A stretch of DNA of 64,000 bases from contig NZ_JACVPS010000002.1 of the NCBI RefSeq assembly GCF_018881755.1, forward strand, positions 124,001-188,000, in the 5' to 3' direction. Below, piece after piece: positions 1 to 7,883 of this stretch. The notes under the pieces are model-generated. The model was not told the DNA's origin and ran no database searches. It saw nothing but the letters and a program-made list of their open reading frames with translations. This DNA comes from Polynucleobacter finlandensis (GTDB taxonomy: Bacteria > Pseudomonadota > Gammaproteobacteria > Burkholderiales > Burkholderiaceae). The position numbers and the translations under genes were made by a program. The stretch's first letter is position 1. Every line of letters begins with the position of its first letter.

Positions 1-1409
1 TTGACCGGCTGACCATCAATAAACGCCACCGCTTGCGAAAGCATAAAGTCATCGGCACTACCTAGCTCAGTTGGCTTTTTAGACTTTTCTTTCTCTTTTT
101 CCTCAGGCGTTTTCTTAGCGTTTCTTTCTTCAATGCGCTGCATCTCTTCAATGCGACGTTGCTCACGATCTTTGATCAACTTATCTTCAGCTGATTGTTT
201 ATTGCGTAAGTGCTTCTCGCTATCAATTTCACGGGTGATTAAGACATCATCAGGGTCACCATCTTTATTCTGATCAACCGGGATGTCTGGCTTAACGCCA
301 TATGCCTGAATCGATTTACCACTCGGCGTGTAGTAGTAAGCAGTAGTAATTTTCAGTGCTGAGTCATTGGTTAATGGGCGCACGGTTTGAACTGAGCCTT
401 TACCAAAAGTTGTTTTACCCATGATCGTTGCACGCTTGTAATCTTGCAAAGCTCCGGCAACAATTTCAGAGGCAGATGCAGAATAGGCGTTTACTAAAAC
501 CACCATCGGTATTTTCTTAAAGAGCGCTGGCACACCAGCTAATGGGTCGCCCGGTTCACTCAGTCGATACATCTCAGGCGTTGCATTAAATACTTGTTTG
601 GAATCAGGAGATTGGCCCTTAGTGGAAACAATCACTGCATCGGCTGGTAAGAAGGCGGCTGCAACTCCAACAGCGCCTTGTAACAAGCCGCCACCATTGT
701 TACGCAAGTCTAGGATGACACCTTTAAGTTTTGGATCTTGTGCTGCAATTTCGCTTAACTTCTTAGCAAGATCTGGCACGGTGCGCTCTTGAAAGCTAGT
801 GACGCGAACCCATGCAATGTCGTTATCTAAGATTTTTGTTTTAACTGACTGCACTTTAATTTCAGCGCGGGTAATAGTGACGGGGAAAGTCCGCTCTTCG
901 CTCTTGCGATAAATAGTGAGCGTAATTTTTGTACCAGGTGTGCCGCGCATTGTGCGTACAGCTTTATCAAGTGACATCCCACGCACAGGCTTGTCGTCCA
1001 GGCGAGTAATCAAGTCGCCCGCCTGAAGTCCCGCACGTGCTGCTGGACTATCTTCAATGGGATTAAGGACCTTAACGAGGCCATCCTCTGATGTGATTTC
1101 AATTCCAAGGCCAGCGAATTTTCCCGAGGTTTGCTCTTGCATCTCGGAAAAATCTTTTTTATCTAAGAACGTGGAGTGTGGATCTAAGCTGCTAACCATT
1201 CCCTTAACTGCATCCGTTAAAAGTTGCTTATCTTCAATAGGCTCTACGTACTCCCGTTTAATTTGTGCAAAAACATTTGAGAGAGTTCGTAGCTCATCTA
1301 GCGGGAGGGTGGTACTTTGTTGAGCGGTTGCTGACAGTTGAATGGTTGCTGTTACTCCGGCAATAAGACCGACAGAGATTAGGGCAAAGTTCTTAAGAAA
1401 TCGACGCAT
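1..1409 (-). CDS. ctpA: C-terminal processing serine protease, S41 family (3' end outside window)
   Basis: Periplasmic, membrane-anchored tail-specific protease that trims or degrades envelope proteins. Reading from the ATG at 1409 gives a hydrophobic N-terminal signal/anchor (MRRFLKNFALISVGLIAGV), then a helical region, a PDZ domain (about residues 90-180, with GIEITSEDGLVKV) and the S41 core with the NNGGG loop. The catalytic serine lies in AYSASASEIVAGA and the lysine in TFGKGSVQ. A charged Lys/Glu-rich segment follows near the window edge. About 469 residues are visible and the stop codon is not in the window. It lies 14 nt downstream of gpmA on the same strand, so the two probably share a transcript. 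Family assignment is firm; the substrate is unknown. Confidence 0.95.
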   Translation of the reverse strand, partial: MRRFLKNFALISVGLIAGVTATIQLSATAQQSTTLPLDELRTLSNVFAQIKREYVEPIEDKQLLTDAVKGMVSSLDPHSTFLDKKDFSEMQEQTSGKFAGLGIEITSEDGLVKVLNPIEDSPAARAGLQAGDLITRLDDKPVRGMSLDKAVRTMRGTPGTKITLTIYRKSEERTFPVTITRAEIKVQSVKTKILDNDIAWVRVTSFQERTVPDLAKKLSEIAAQDPKLKGVILDLRNNGGGLLQGAVGVAAAFLPADAVIVSTKGQSPDSKQVFNATPEMYRLSEPGDPLAGVPALFKKIPMVVLVNAYSASASEIVAGALQDYKRATIMGKTTFGKGSVQTVRPLTNDSALKITTAYYYTPSGKSIQAYGVKPDIPVDQNKDGDPDDVLITREIDSEKHLRNKQSAEDKLIKDREQRRIEEMQRIEERNAKKTPEEKEKEKSKKPTELGSADDFMLSQAVAFIDGQPV

Positions 1410-1423
1410 GTGTTTGGGTAACC

Positions 1424-2113
1424 CTAGTCTAAATAAAAATGTTGAATTGGTTTGAGCTGGTCATCCAATTCATATACGAGTGGTACGCCATTTGGAACAT
1501 TGACTTCCATAATGGCTGCATCAGACATCTGATCTAAATATTTAATCAAAGAACGGATGCTATTGCCGTGAGCCACTATTAATACACGTTTACCTGCTTT
1601 CAGTGCGGGGGCAATGGATTCATTCCAAAGAGGCAAAACTCGCTCGACGTTATCTTTAAGGCACTCACCTAAAGGAATATCGGAGGCATTAAGTTTTGCA
1701 TAGCGTGGGTCATTTTGGGGGTTACGCTCGTCGCCGGTCTCCAATAATGGTGGGCGTATGTCGTAAGAGCGCCGCCAGATATGAACTTGTTCATCACCAT
1801 ATTGAGCGGCTGTTTCAGCTTTATTCAGGCCGGTTAGGGCGCCATAGTGACGTTCATTGAGCCGCCAGCTATGTACAACAGGGATCCACATGAGATCCAT
1901 GGTGTCTTGAACATGCCATAGGGTGCGAATAGCGCGCCTTAAAACGGAGGTATAGGCAACATCAAACTCATAGCCCGCTTTGCGTAGGTTTTCACCGGCA
2001 GAAAGGGCTTGCTCAGCCCCCTTTGGGGTGAGGTCAACATCAGCCCAGCCAGTAAAGCGGTTTTCAAGGTTCCAAGCGGATTCGCCATGGCGAATAAGGA
2101 CAAGTTGTTTCAT
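1424..2113 (-). CDS. gpmA: 2,3-bisphosphoglycerate-dependent phosphoglycerate mutase
   Basis: Interconverts 3- and 2-phosphoglycerate in glycolysis/gluconeogenesis in the cytoplasm. The catalytic RHGES motif sits at residues 8-12 (phospho-His9), with the [16 protein letters not shown] region, [15 protein letters not shown] and the second histidine in [17 protein letters not shown]. The length of 229 aa is normal for the cofactor-dependent enzyme. No Shine-Dalgarno sequence precedes the ATG. Instead TAGAAT ends exactly 6 nt before it (2125-2120 on the minus strand), so the mRNA may be leaderless. It is divergent from the rhodanese gene, with 22 bp between the start codons. Confidence 0.98.
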   Translation of the reverse strand: MKQLVLIRHGESAWNLENRFTGWADVDLTPKGAEQALSAGENLRKAGYEFDVAYTSVLRRAIRTLWHVQDTMDLMWIPVVHSWRLNERHYGALTGLNKAETAAQYGDEQVHIWRRSYDIRPPLLETGDERNPQNDPRYAKLNASDIPLGECLKDNVERVLPLWNESIAPALKAGKRVLIVAHGNSIRSLIKYLDQMSDAAIMEVNVPNGVPLVYELDDQLKPIQHFYLD

Positions 2114-2119
2114 AGAGCC

Positions 2120-2129
2120 ATTCTATAAT
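2120..2129. promoter_or_regulatory. Overlapping divergent -10 elements between gpmA and rhodanese gene
   Basis: The 10-bp ATTCTATAAT contains TATAAT on the plus strand (2124-2129) and TAGAAT on the minus strand (2125-2120). Each ends exactly 6 nt before the ATG of its gene (2136 and 2113). Transcription starting 7 nt after each hexamer would begin at the A of the start codon. No clear -35 consensus is visible on either side. Confidence 0.6.
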
Positions 2130-2135
2130 CCGGTG

Positions 2136-2549
2136 ATGAACTTTCTCACTCAAATTGATAATTTAGCGCTTATTGCCTTATTGGTGGTTTCAGGCATAGC
2201 ACTCTTCCTACCGACATTATCTACGCTTATTAGCGGAAAGGGCTTGTCGCCCACCGAAGCAACCATTTGGATGAACCGCCGCAAGGCACATGTTTTCGAT
2301 TTGCGTCCAGAAGACGCATTTAAGGCCGGGCATTTGCCAGCTGCAAAACATATCAGTGCCAGCCAATTGGCAACGGGACTGGAAAAAATGAAATTGGACC
2401 GTAAGCACCCAGTCGTATTGGTTTGTGAGAGTGGCAGCCATTCTCGTAAGGCGATTGCCGATGTACAAAAGTTAGGCTTTGCTGAAGTGGCCATACTTGA
2501 AGGCGGCGTTCAGGCTTGGAAGGCTGCTGCGCTCCCCTTGGTAAAGTAA
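2136..2549 (+). CDS. Rhodanese-like domain membrane protein
   Basis: 137-residue protein with one N-terminal membrane helix (about residues 9-30, LALIALLVVSGIALFLP) followed by a single rhodanese domain. The VFDLRPEDAFKAGHLPAA stretch and the active-site loop VCESGSHSRKA, with its candidate catalytic cysteine, are intact. Such proteins carry persulphide sulphur; the acceptor here is unknown. The longer reading frame from 1980 runs antisense through gpmA and is rejected. ATG 2136 places the membrane helix at the N-terminus and a TATAAT box 6 nt upstream. It precedes grxC and secB, a neighbourhood common in Burkholderiales. Confidence 0.9.
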   Translation: MNFLTQIDNLALIALLVVSGIALFLPTLSTLISGKGLSPTEATIWMNRRKAHVFDLRPEDAFKAGHLPAAKHISASQLATGLEKMKLDRKHPVVLVCESGSHSRKAIADVQKLGFAEVAILEGGVQAWKAAALPLVK

Positions 2550-2576
2550 GTAGCCCTGGAAAGTTTGAAAGAAATC

Positions 2577-2831
2577 ATGCCCCAAGTGACGATGTACAGC
2601 ACCCAAGTTTGCCCTTACTGCGTAATGGCAGAAAAATTACTGCAGAAAAAAGGTGTGGCAAATTTAGAGAAGATTTTGATTGATCGAGATCCTGCCCAGC
2701 GCGAACTGATGATGACTCGTACTGGCCGACGTACGGTTCCACAAATCTATATTGGTGAAACCCATGTTGGTGGCTACGATGATTTAGTTGCCCTAGATCG
2801 CGCTGGTCAACTTGACCCACTGCTAGCCTAA
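2577..2831 (+). CDS. grxC: Glutaredoxin 3
   Basis: Small cytoplasmic dithiol oxidoreductase that uses glutathione. The 84-residue protein has the CPYC active site near residues 12-15 (YSTQVCPYCVMAEKLL), the cis-proline TVPQIYIG motif and the GGYDDL glutathione-binding turn. ATG 2577 is preferred over the upstream TTG at 2565 because MPQVTMYS aligns with the usual N-terminus. It lies 27 nt after the rhodanese stop and 32 nt before secB, probably in one operon. Confidence 0.96.
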   Translation: MPQVTMYSTQVCPYCVMAEKLLQKKGVANLEKILIDRDPAQRELMMTRTGRRTVPQIYIGETHVGGYDDLVALDRAGQLDPLLA

Positions 2832-2863
2832 TATATTTAAGTAATTTATAGAGAAAGTTTGTC

Positions 2864-3388
2864 ATGACTGAAAAATCCTCCACCGCCCAAGACGGCATTG
2901 AAAACTCTGGCGAGCCAGGTTTTCGTATTCAGCGAATCTACCTGAAAGATGTGTCCTTAGAGCAGCCCAATGCACCTCAAATCTTATTGGTAGCGGCAGA
3001 CCCACAAGTGCAGGTAGAAGTTGATGTAGCTGTAAATCGCCTCAGTGATGAAATTTTTGAAGTGGCCTTGATCTCAACCATTACCGCTAGGGTAGATGGA
3101 AAAGTTCTTTTCTTGGTTGAGGCAAATCAAGCGGGTATTTTTGAATTTCACAATATTCCAGCAGAGCAAATTGATCCTATGTTGGGAATTGCTTGCCCAA
3201 CCATTTTGTATCCTTACCTGCGCTCCAATATGGCAGACATCATAAGCCGGGCGGGCTTCCAGCCAATCCACTTAAATGAAATCAATTTCCATGGCATGTA
3301 TGAACATCGTTTGATGCAGGCAGCACAAGCTGCTGAGAGTAAAGAGGATGGCGCAAGCGATGAGAGCAAGATTATTCTCCCCAACTAA
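2864..3388 (+). CDS. secB: Protein-export chaperone SecB
   Basis: Tetrameric cytoplasmic chaperone that keeps precursor proteins unfolded and hands them to SecA. The 174-residue sequence shows the SecB core: the [15 protein letters not shown] start, the [12 protein letters not shown] beta strand, the [25 protein letters not shown] segment (seen in two parts) and the helix ending [18 protein letters not shown] ribosome-binding site precedes ATG 2864. The gene order grxC-secB-gpsA is typical of proteobacteria. Confidence 0.98.
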   Translation: MTEKSSTAQDGIENSGEPGFRIQRIYLKDVSLEQPNAPQILLVAADPQVQVEVDVAVNRLSDEIFEVALISTITARVDGKVLFLVEANQAGIFEFHNIPAEQIDPMLGIACPTILYPYLRSNMADIISRAGFQPIHLNEINFHGMYEHRLMQAAQAAESKEDGASDESKIILPN

Positions 3389-3412
3389 GTTTACTTAACA
3401 GGCCCACAGATC

Positions 3413-4435
3413 ATGAAAGTGACGCTGCTCGGAGCTGGTGCTTGGGGGACTGCCATGGCTGTGCAGGCGTCTAAGCATCTTCAAGAGGGCGATGTTTGTT
3501 TGTGGTCTCGGAATTCTGAGCAGGCAAGCGCCATGAATAAGACTGGCGAAAACCAGTCTTATTTACCAGGTGTTACCCTGCCAAAAAGTTTGTTACTCGA
3601 GACTACTTTTGCAGATGCCATTGGCAGACTTTCTTCTGATGATTTATTGGTGATTGCAACCCCGATGTCGGGATTGTCAGAAACCATTGCGAAAGTCTTG
3701 GATTTAGCAAAGCACCCACTCAATATTGTTTGGTTATGCAAAGGCCTTGAGCCCAATACTGCTTTGTTGCCACACCAGGTAGTAGAGCGTGAGGATCGTT
3801 TACATAGCCATGGTTTAAAGCACACCTATGGTGCGCTCTCAGGGCCAAGTTTTGCGCGTGAAGTGGGTGAAGGTATGCCCTGCGCGCTGACTGTGGCTAG
3901 TGCCTCAGGCAATCTGTGCAGCATTGTTCAAATCGCCTTTCATCAAGGCAATATGCGTATCTATGCAAGCGATGATTTGATTGGTGTTGAATTAGGTGGC
4001 GCAGTAAAAAACGTATTAGCTATTGCTGCAGGCATTGGCGACGGACTTGATCTTGGATTAAATGCTCGTGCAGCAGTTCTGACGCGTGGGCTCGCTGAGA
4101 TGATGCGTTTAGTAAAGGCAGCTGGTGGCAAACCGGAAACCTGCATGGGATTGACTGGTGCTGGTGATTTGATCTTAACTGCGACTGGTGATCTCTCACG
4201 CAATCGTCGTGTTGGATTATTGCTGGCCGATGGTAAGTCGTTGCCAGAGATTTTGCAGGGCTTAGGGCATGTTGCTGAGGGCGTCCTGTGTGCTTCTGAG
4301 GTTGGCAAGCTCGCAACTCGGTTGGGTGTAGAGATGCCGATTACCGCCATGATGGGTGAAGTTTTATCTGGCAAGCTATCTGCTCAAGAGGCAGTTAAAA
4401 AACTCATGGGGCGCGACCCCAAGATTGAAACTTAA
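3413..4435 (+). CDS. gpsA: Glycerol-3-phosphate dehydrogenase [NAD(P)+]
   Basis: Reduces dihydroxyacetone phosphate to sn-glycerol 3-phosphate for phospholipid synthesis. The N-terminal Rossmann motif GAGAWGTAMA is at residues 7-16. The substrate-binding regions GALSGPSFAREV and LGGAVKNVLAIAAGI (catalytic lysine) and the GLTGAGDLILT loop are all present. At 340 aa it has family length. It begins 24 nt after secB and converges on trmL with only 6 bp between stop codons, so no separate terminator fits between them. Confidence 0.98.
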   Translation: MKVTLLGAGAWGTAMAVQASKHLQEGDVCLWSRNSEQASAMNKTGENQSYLPGVTLPKSLLLETTFADAIGRLSSDDLLVIATPMSGLSETIAKVLDLAKHPLNIVWLCKGLEPNTALLPHQVVEREDRLHSHGLKHTYGALSGPSFAREVGEGMPCALTVASASGNLCSIVQIAFHQGNMRIYASDDLIGVELGGAVKNVLAIAAGIGDGLDLGLNARAAVLTRGLAEMMRLVKAAGGKPETCMGLTGAGDLILTATGDLSRNRRVGLLLADGKSLPEILQGLGHVAEGVLCASEVGKLATRLGVEMPITAMMGEVLSGKLSAQEAVKKLMGRDPKIET

Positions 4436-4441
4436 AGCGCT

Positions 4442-4912
4442 TTAGTTTCCACCTGCGAGGCCATTTTGGCGCCACGCTTCATACACAATGATGGCAACGG
4501 TATTCGATAGATTGAGGCTGCGGCTGCTGTCTTGCATTGCTAAACGCATTCTATTAGCGACGGGAATAGAGTCTCTCACTTCCTCAGTAATACCTTTGGT
4601 TTCTGAGCCAAAAATAAAGTAATCATTTGGCAGGTATTTGCCTTCATGAAACTTGCCAGACCCCTTAGTAGTCAGCGCAAAAAGACGATCTGCAGCAGGC
4701 TTTTCGCCTTCTAAAAATGCTGCCCAGTTAGCATGCACTTTGATGCTAGCAAACTCGTGATAGTCCAAGCCAGCCCTGCGTAATTTCGCATCCTCCATTG
4801 GAAAGCCAAGTGGTTCGATCAAATGGAGTTTGGCACCGGTGTTCGCACACAGGCGAATGATGTTTCCAGTATTGGGGGGAATTTCTGGTTCAAATAAAAC
4901 GATATTAAACAT
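4442..4912 (-). CDS. trmL: tRNA (cytidine(34)-2'-O)-methyltransferase, SPOUT family
   Basis: Methylates the 2'-OH of the wobble nucleotide in certain tRNA-Leu isoacceptors. The 156-residue protein has the SPOUT signature: [20 protein letters not shown] at the N-terminus, the SAM-binding knot [10 protein letters not shown] and the C-terminal [17 protein letters not shown]. Its start overlaps the comF stop by 8 nt, so translation is probably coupled to comF. Confidence 0.96.
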   Translation of the reverse strand: MFNIVLFEPEIPPNTGNIIRLCANTGAKLHLIEPLGFPMEDAKLRRAGLDYHEFASIKVHANWAAFLEGEKPAADRLFALTTKGSGKFHEGKYLPNDYFIFGSETKGITEEVRDSIPVANRMRLAMQDSSRSLNLSNTVAIIVYEAWRQNGLAGGN

Positions 4913-5681
4913 GCTGGGCTCTCGGTTGTGTTGGTCTAGATGTTCTTAGCAAGACCCAATTAATCACACGGGATGCACCATTGTCCTTCAGAACGGTTGC
5001 AATTTCATTTAATGTTGAACCACTAGTCATGACATCATCAAAAACAATGATGTTTTGGTTTTCCAGTAAACACCGATATTTTTCTTCGATATAAAACATC
5101 CCTTGAATTGCGCTATTTCGCATTGCCCTGTTGCCTGATGCCTGTTGTTGTTCATGATGATGGCGCTTTAAAGCATTTGGCAATTTCTGGATATGGAGCC
5201 CGCATTGAATGCGGCGCGCTAATTCCCAGCTTTGATTGAAGCCCCTCAGGCAGAGCTTTTGCTCGCTCAGTGGAACCGGCAAGAGATATGCTGCATTGGT
5301 ATTTGCCAGACTATTTGCAAATAATAGATTCCATGCATTAGCTAGGCCATGAGCGAATGCAAGACGTTTCTGATATTTAAGTTCATGTAAGGCTGGCTGC
5401 AATAGTCCGTCGTAGCGATCAAGGCAATACGTTTCATCATAGTTTGGCGGATTGAGTTCACATTGATGGCAATGTTGATTGGTGACTTCTGACCCTTCTA
5501 GGGTAATGCCACACTGGCTGCAACATTCGTAGTTGATGAGGCTCGTACTTGCAATATGCCTTGCGCATGCATTACATAGAGAATGATCTTGAAATGCTGC
5601 GCAGATGACGCAAGAGGTAGGTAAAGCCCGAGCAATGATTTTTGCAAAAACAGCTTGGAAAGTTTGCGCTAGTGGAGGCAT
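4905..5681 (-). CDS. comF: ComF family protein (phosphoribosyltransferase-like)
   Basis: ComF proteins are needed for DNA uptake in naturally competent bacteria and resemble type I phosphoribosyltransferases. The 258-residue protein has a cysteine-rich N-terminal zinc-ribbon region (CVICAAF, CNAC, CSQCG, CHQC) and the C-terminal PRPP-binding motif [18 protein letters not shown]. The long frame back to 5861 crosses the divergent methyltransferase gene, so ATG 5681 ([11 protein letters not shown]) was chosen. It overlaps trmL by 8 nt and is divergent from the BioC-like gene, 23 bp apart. Confidence 0.93.
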   Translation of the reverse strand: MPPLAQTFQAVFAKIIARALPTSCVICAAFQDHSLCNACARHIASTSLINYECCSQCGITLEGSEVTNQHCHQCELNPPNYDETYCLDRYDGLLQPALHELKYQKRLAFAHGLANAWNLLFANSLANTNAAYLLPVPLSEQKLCLRGFNQSWELARRIQCGLHIQKLPNALKRHHHEQQQASGNRAMRNSAIQGMFYIEEKYRCLLENQNIIVFDDVMTSGSTLNEIATVLKDNGASRVINWVLLRTSRPTQPRAQHV

Positions 5682-5690
5682 GGGGCGCTG

Positions 5691-5698
5691 AGTATACT
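5691..5698. promoter_or_regulatory. Palindromic -10 element between comF and the BioC-like gene
   Basis: AGTATACT is a perfect 8-bp palindrome giving TATACT on both strands. On the plus strand it ends 6 nt before ATG 5705. On the minus strand it ends 9 nt before ATG 5681. Neither start has a Shine-Dalgarno sequence. No convincing -35 hexamer is seen. Confidence 0.5.
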
Positions 5699-5704
5699 GA
5701 GCGA

Positions 5705-6505
5705 ATGACCCAATCCCTAAGATGGCTACAGAGTGAAATTGCAGATCGTATGCTGCAAAAATTAGACATTGTGAAGCTTGATCCAAGGGATGTTTTATTG
5801 ATCCCCGATTTTTCTGGGGCTCATGCCGAGTTTTTGAGTAAGCGATTTCCAAAAGTGGCATTTCATAGTGTGGCTGAAGAGGGTTTATCGGGAATCGATC
5901 TGTGGAGATTTCAGATTGCTCGCAAGTGGAACTCTATTTTTAGAGGGGGTTCCTCCCCATCACTGGAGGTCTTCCAAAAAACTGGTCGCATTGGACTGCC
6001 TGACAATTCTGTTGATTTGATTTTTAGTGATTTATTGATACAGGATCTCCCGGACCCTAAACACTTTCTGCAAGAGTGTTGGAGGGTCCTCAGGGAGGGT
6101 GGCTTACTGACCTTGAGTTATCTCGGGCCAGATACTGGCAAAGAGCTTCGTGCAATAGAGGGCCCAAGCAACCTTGGCATAAGGCCCTTGCTAAGTTCTT
6201 GGGATATGCACGACATGGGCGACGCCCTTCTGGGCGAAAGATTCTCTGATCCAGTGATGGATATGGAGTTTCTGACGCTCGATTATGAGTCTGATGCGCT
6301 GATGCTTTCTGATGCGCAAGCACTTGGCTTAATTCGCCCTCTAAAAACCAGTGAGGAATCGTCTGAATTACCCAAAAAACTCACTTTAGAGTTGGTTTAT
6401 GGGCATGCTTGGGCCCTTGGAAAGCACTTAGCCAAAGCACAAAATCAGGTCGCTTATATTGATCCAAAACAAATCCAACGCAAGACAATTAGTGATTCTG
6501 ATTGA
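5705..6505 (+). CDS. BioC-like SAM-dependent methyltransferase
   Basis: 266-residue class I methyltransferase-like protein. BioC methylates malonyl-ACP at the start of biotin synthesis, and genes beside comF in Burkholderiales are often given that name. Support comes from the family-like N-terminus (MTQSLRWLQSEIADRMLQ, then LDIVKLDPRDVLLIPD), the LPDNSVDLIFSDLLIQDL motif IV region and the VLREGGLLTLSYLGPDT motif. The glycine-rich SAM loop, normally GxGxG, reads LIPDFSGAHAEFL and is degenerate. It could therefore be a BioC with a divergent loop or a related methyltransferase with another substrate. ATG 5705 follows TATACT by 6 nt; the upstream ATG at 5642 lies inside comF. Confidence 0.75.
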   Translation: MTQSLRWLQSEIADRMLQKLDIVKLDPRDVLLIPDFSGAHAEFLSKRFPKVAFHSVAEEGLSGIDLWRFQIARKWNSIFRGGSSPSLEVFQKTGRIGLPDNSVDLIFSDLLIQDLPDPKHFLQECWRVLREGGLLTLSYLGPDTGKELRAIEGPSNLGIRPLLSSWDMHDMGDALLGERFSDPVMDMEFLTLDYESDALMLSDAQALGLIRPLKTSEESSELPKKLTLELVYGHAWALGKHLAKAQNQVAYIDPKQIQRKTISDSD

Positions 6506-6568
6506 GTGTGAGTATTTACTATCATTTAAACCTTTATTAGGATTGAGTTGAGCCTAGGTGGTCTTGGT

Positions 6569-6597
6569 TTGTTGTTGCGCTTAATTGACCCTATAAT
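6569..6597 (+). promoter_or_regulatory. Sigma-70 type promoter for the cox operon
   Basis: TTGTTG (6569-6574), a 17-bp spacer and a perfect TATAAT (6592-6597) lie in the 180-bp gap before ctaC. This predicts a leader of roughly 80 nt. The rest of this gap (6506-6685) shows no ORF or clear terminator. Confidence 0.6.
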
Positions 6598-6685
6598 CAG
6601 CCCTTGATGTATTGGCTTGAGACCGCATTTTGAGCATTTTGTGGCGTTATTGCTACTTTGTTCGCGACAATAAACAGAGAATAAG

Positions 6686-7843
6686 ATGAATTTATTTGGA
6701 AAAGTCACTAGGGCTTCGCTCTATTTAGTAGCAGCCTTTGGCACTGCTTTTGCACACGCAGTTGAAAATATGCCAGGCGGCCCAGCTGTCATGCAGCTGA
6801 ATTTCACTGCCCCAGCAACTAAAATCATGCAAGAAATCCACTGGTTACATTGGATGATGTTGGTGATTTGTGCGGTGATTTTTGTTGCGGTATTTGGGGT
6901 GATGTTTTATTCCATCCTGAAGCACCGTAAATCACTCGGCGCTAAATCAGCCTCATTTCATGAGAGCACCACAGTTGAGATCATTTGGACGGTCATTCCT
7001 TTGCTCATCGTGATCGGTATGGCATTGCCAGCAACTAAAACAGTTGTAGCCATGAAAGACACAACCAATTCAGATATCACCATTAAAACCACTGGCTATC
7101 AGTGGAAATGGGGATATGACTACATTAAAGGTGAGGGTGAAGGCATTAGCTTTTTATCCACACTGTCAACTTCCCGTGAAGCCATTAACAACCTCGCACC
7201 AAAATCAAATACCTATTTGATGGAAGTGGACAATGAAATGGTTGTGCCAGTTGGCAAAAAGATTCGCTTAATTACCACTGCCAACGACGTGATTCACGCT
7301 TGGACTATCCCAGCATTTGGTGTGAAGCAAGATGCTATCCCTGGTTTTGTTCGTGATACTTGGTTTAGAGCTGAAACCATTGGCACATTCCGTGGCCAAT
7401 GCTCTGAGTTATGCGGTGCAGAGCACGCCTTCATGCCAATCGTTGTAAGAGTGGTCTCAGAAGAGGATTACACCAAGTGGGTTGCCGAGAAGAAGAAAGA
7501 CTTAGCCGCCGCATCTGATGATCCTGCTAAGGTTTACACATTAGACGAGCAAAAAGAGCGTGGAGCCAAGGTCTATGCGGCCAACTGTGCAGCGTGCCAT
7601 CAGCCAAACGGCAAGGGCGCAGGTACATTCCCAGCATTGGATGGCAGCAAAGTAGTGAATGGGCCTAAAGCAGGTCAATTCAATATTCTCTTGAACGGTA
7701 AAAATGCAATGCCTAAGTGGGCTGGTGTACTTTCTGATGGCGATATCGCTGCAGTCATCACCTACACACGAAATAGCTGGGGTAATAAGACGGGTGAAGT
7801 GATTCAGACCCAAGAAATTATTACCGTACGCGGCGGCAAGTAA
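6686..7843 (+). CDS. ctaC: Cytochrome c oxidase subunit II with fused cytochrome c domain
   Basis: Membrane subunit that takes electrons from cytochrome c through the CuA centre. The 385-residue sequence has a signal peptide (to about residue 25), two membrane helices, the CuA motif GQCSELCGAEHAFM (Cys239, Cys243) and a C-terminal class I cytochrome c domain with CAACH (Cys301, Cys304, His305). This makes it a caa3-style subunit II, as is usual in Burkholderiales. A purine-rich ribosome-binding site (AGAGAATAAG) precedes ATG 6686. It is the first gene of the cox cluster. Confidence 0.98.
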   Translation: MNLFGKVTRASLYLVAAFGTAFAHAVENMPGGPAVMQLNFTAPATKIMQEIHWLHWMMLVICAVIFVAVFGVMFYSILKHRKSLGAKSASFHESTTVEIIWTVIPLLIVIGMALPATKTVVAMKDTTNSDITIKTTGYQWKWGYDYIKGEGEGISFLSTLSTSREAINNLAPKSNTYLMEVDNEMVVPVGKKIRLITTANDVIHAWTIPAFGVKQDAIPGFVRDTWFRAETIGTFRGQCSELCGAEHAFMPIVVRVVSEEDYTKWVAEKKKDLAAASDDPAKVYTLDEQKERGAKVYAANCAACHQPNGKGAGTFPALDGSKVVNGPKAGQFNILLNGKNAMPKWAGVLSDGDIAAVITYTRNSWGNKTGEVIQTQEIITVRGGK

Positions 7844-7883
7844 CCCATTCATTAATACAGATAAAACGAAACCGGAGTAATCC

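Noticed and set aside
1980-2135. N-terminal extension of the rhodanese gene from 1980
   Set aside because: It would overlap the start of gpmA on the other strand and place the membrane helix in mid-protein. ATG 2136 with TATAAT upstream fits better.
2150-2494. Minus-strand ORF opposite the rhodanese gene
   Set aside because: The plus strand encodes a clear rhodanese with signature motifs; the opposite frame has none.
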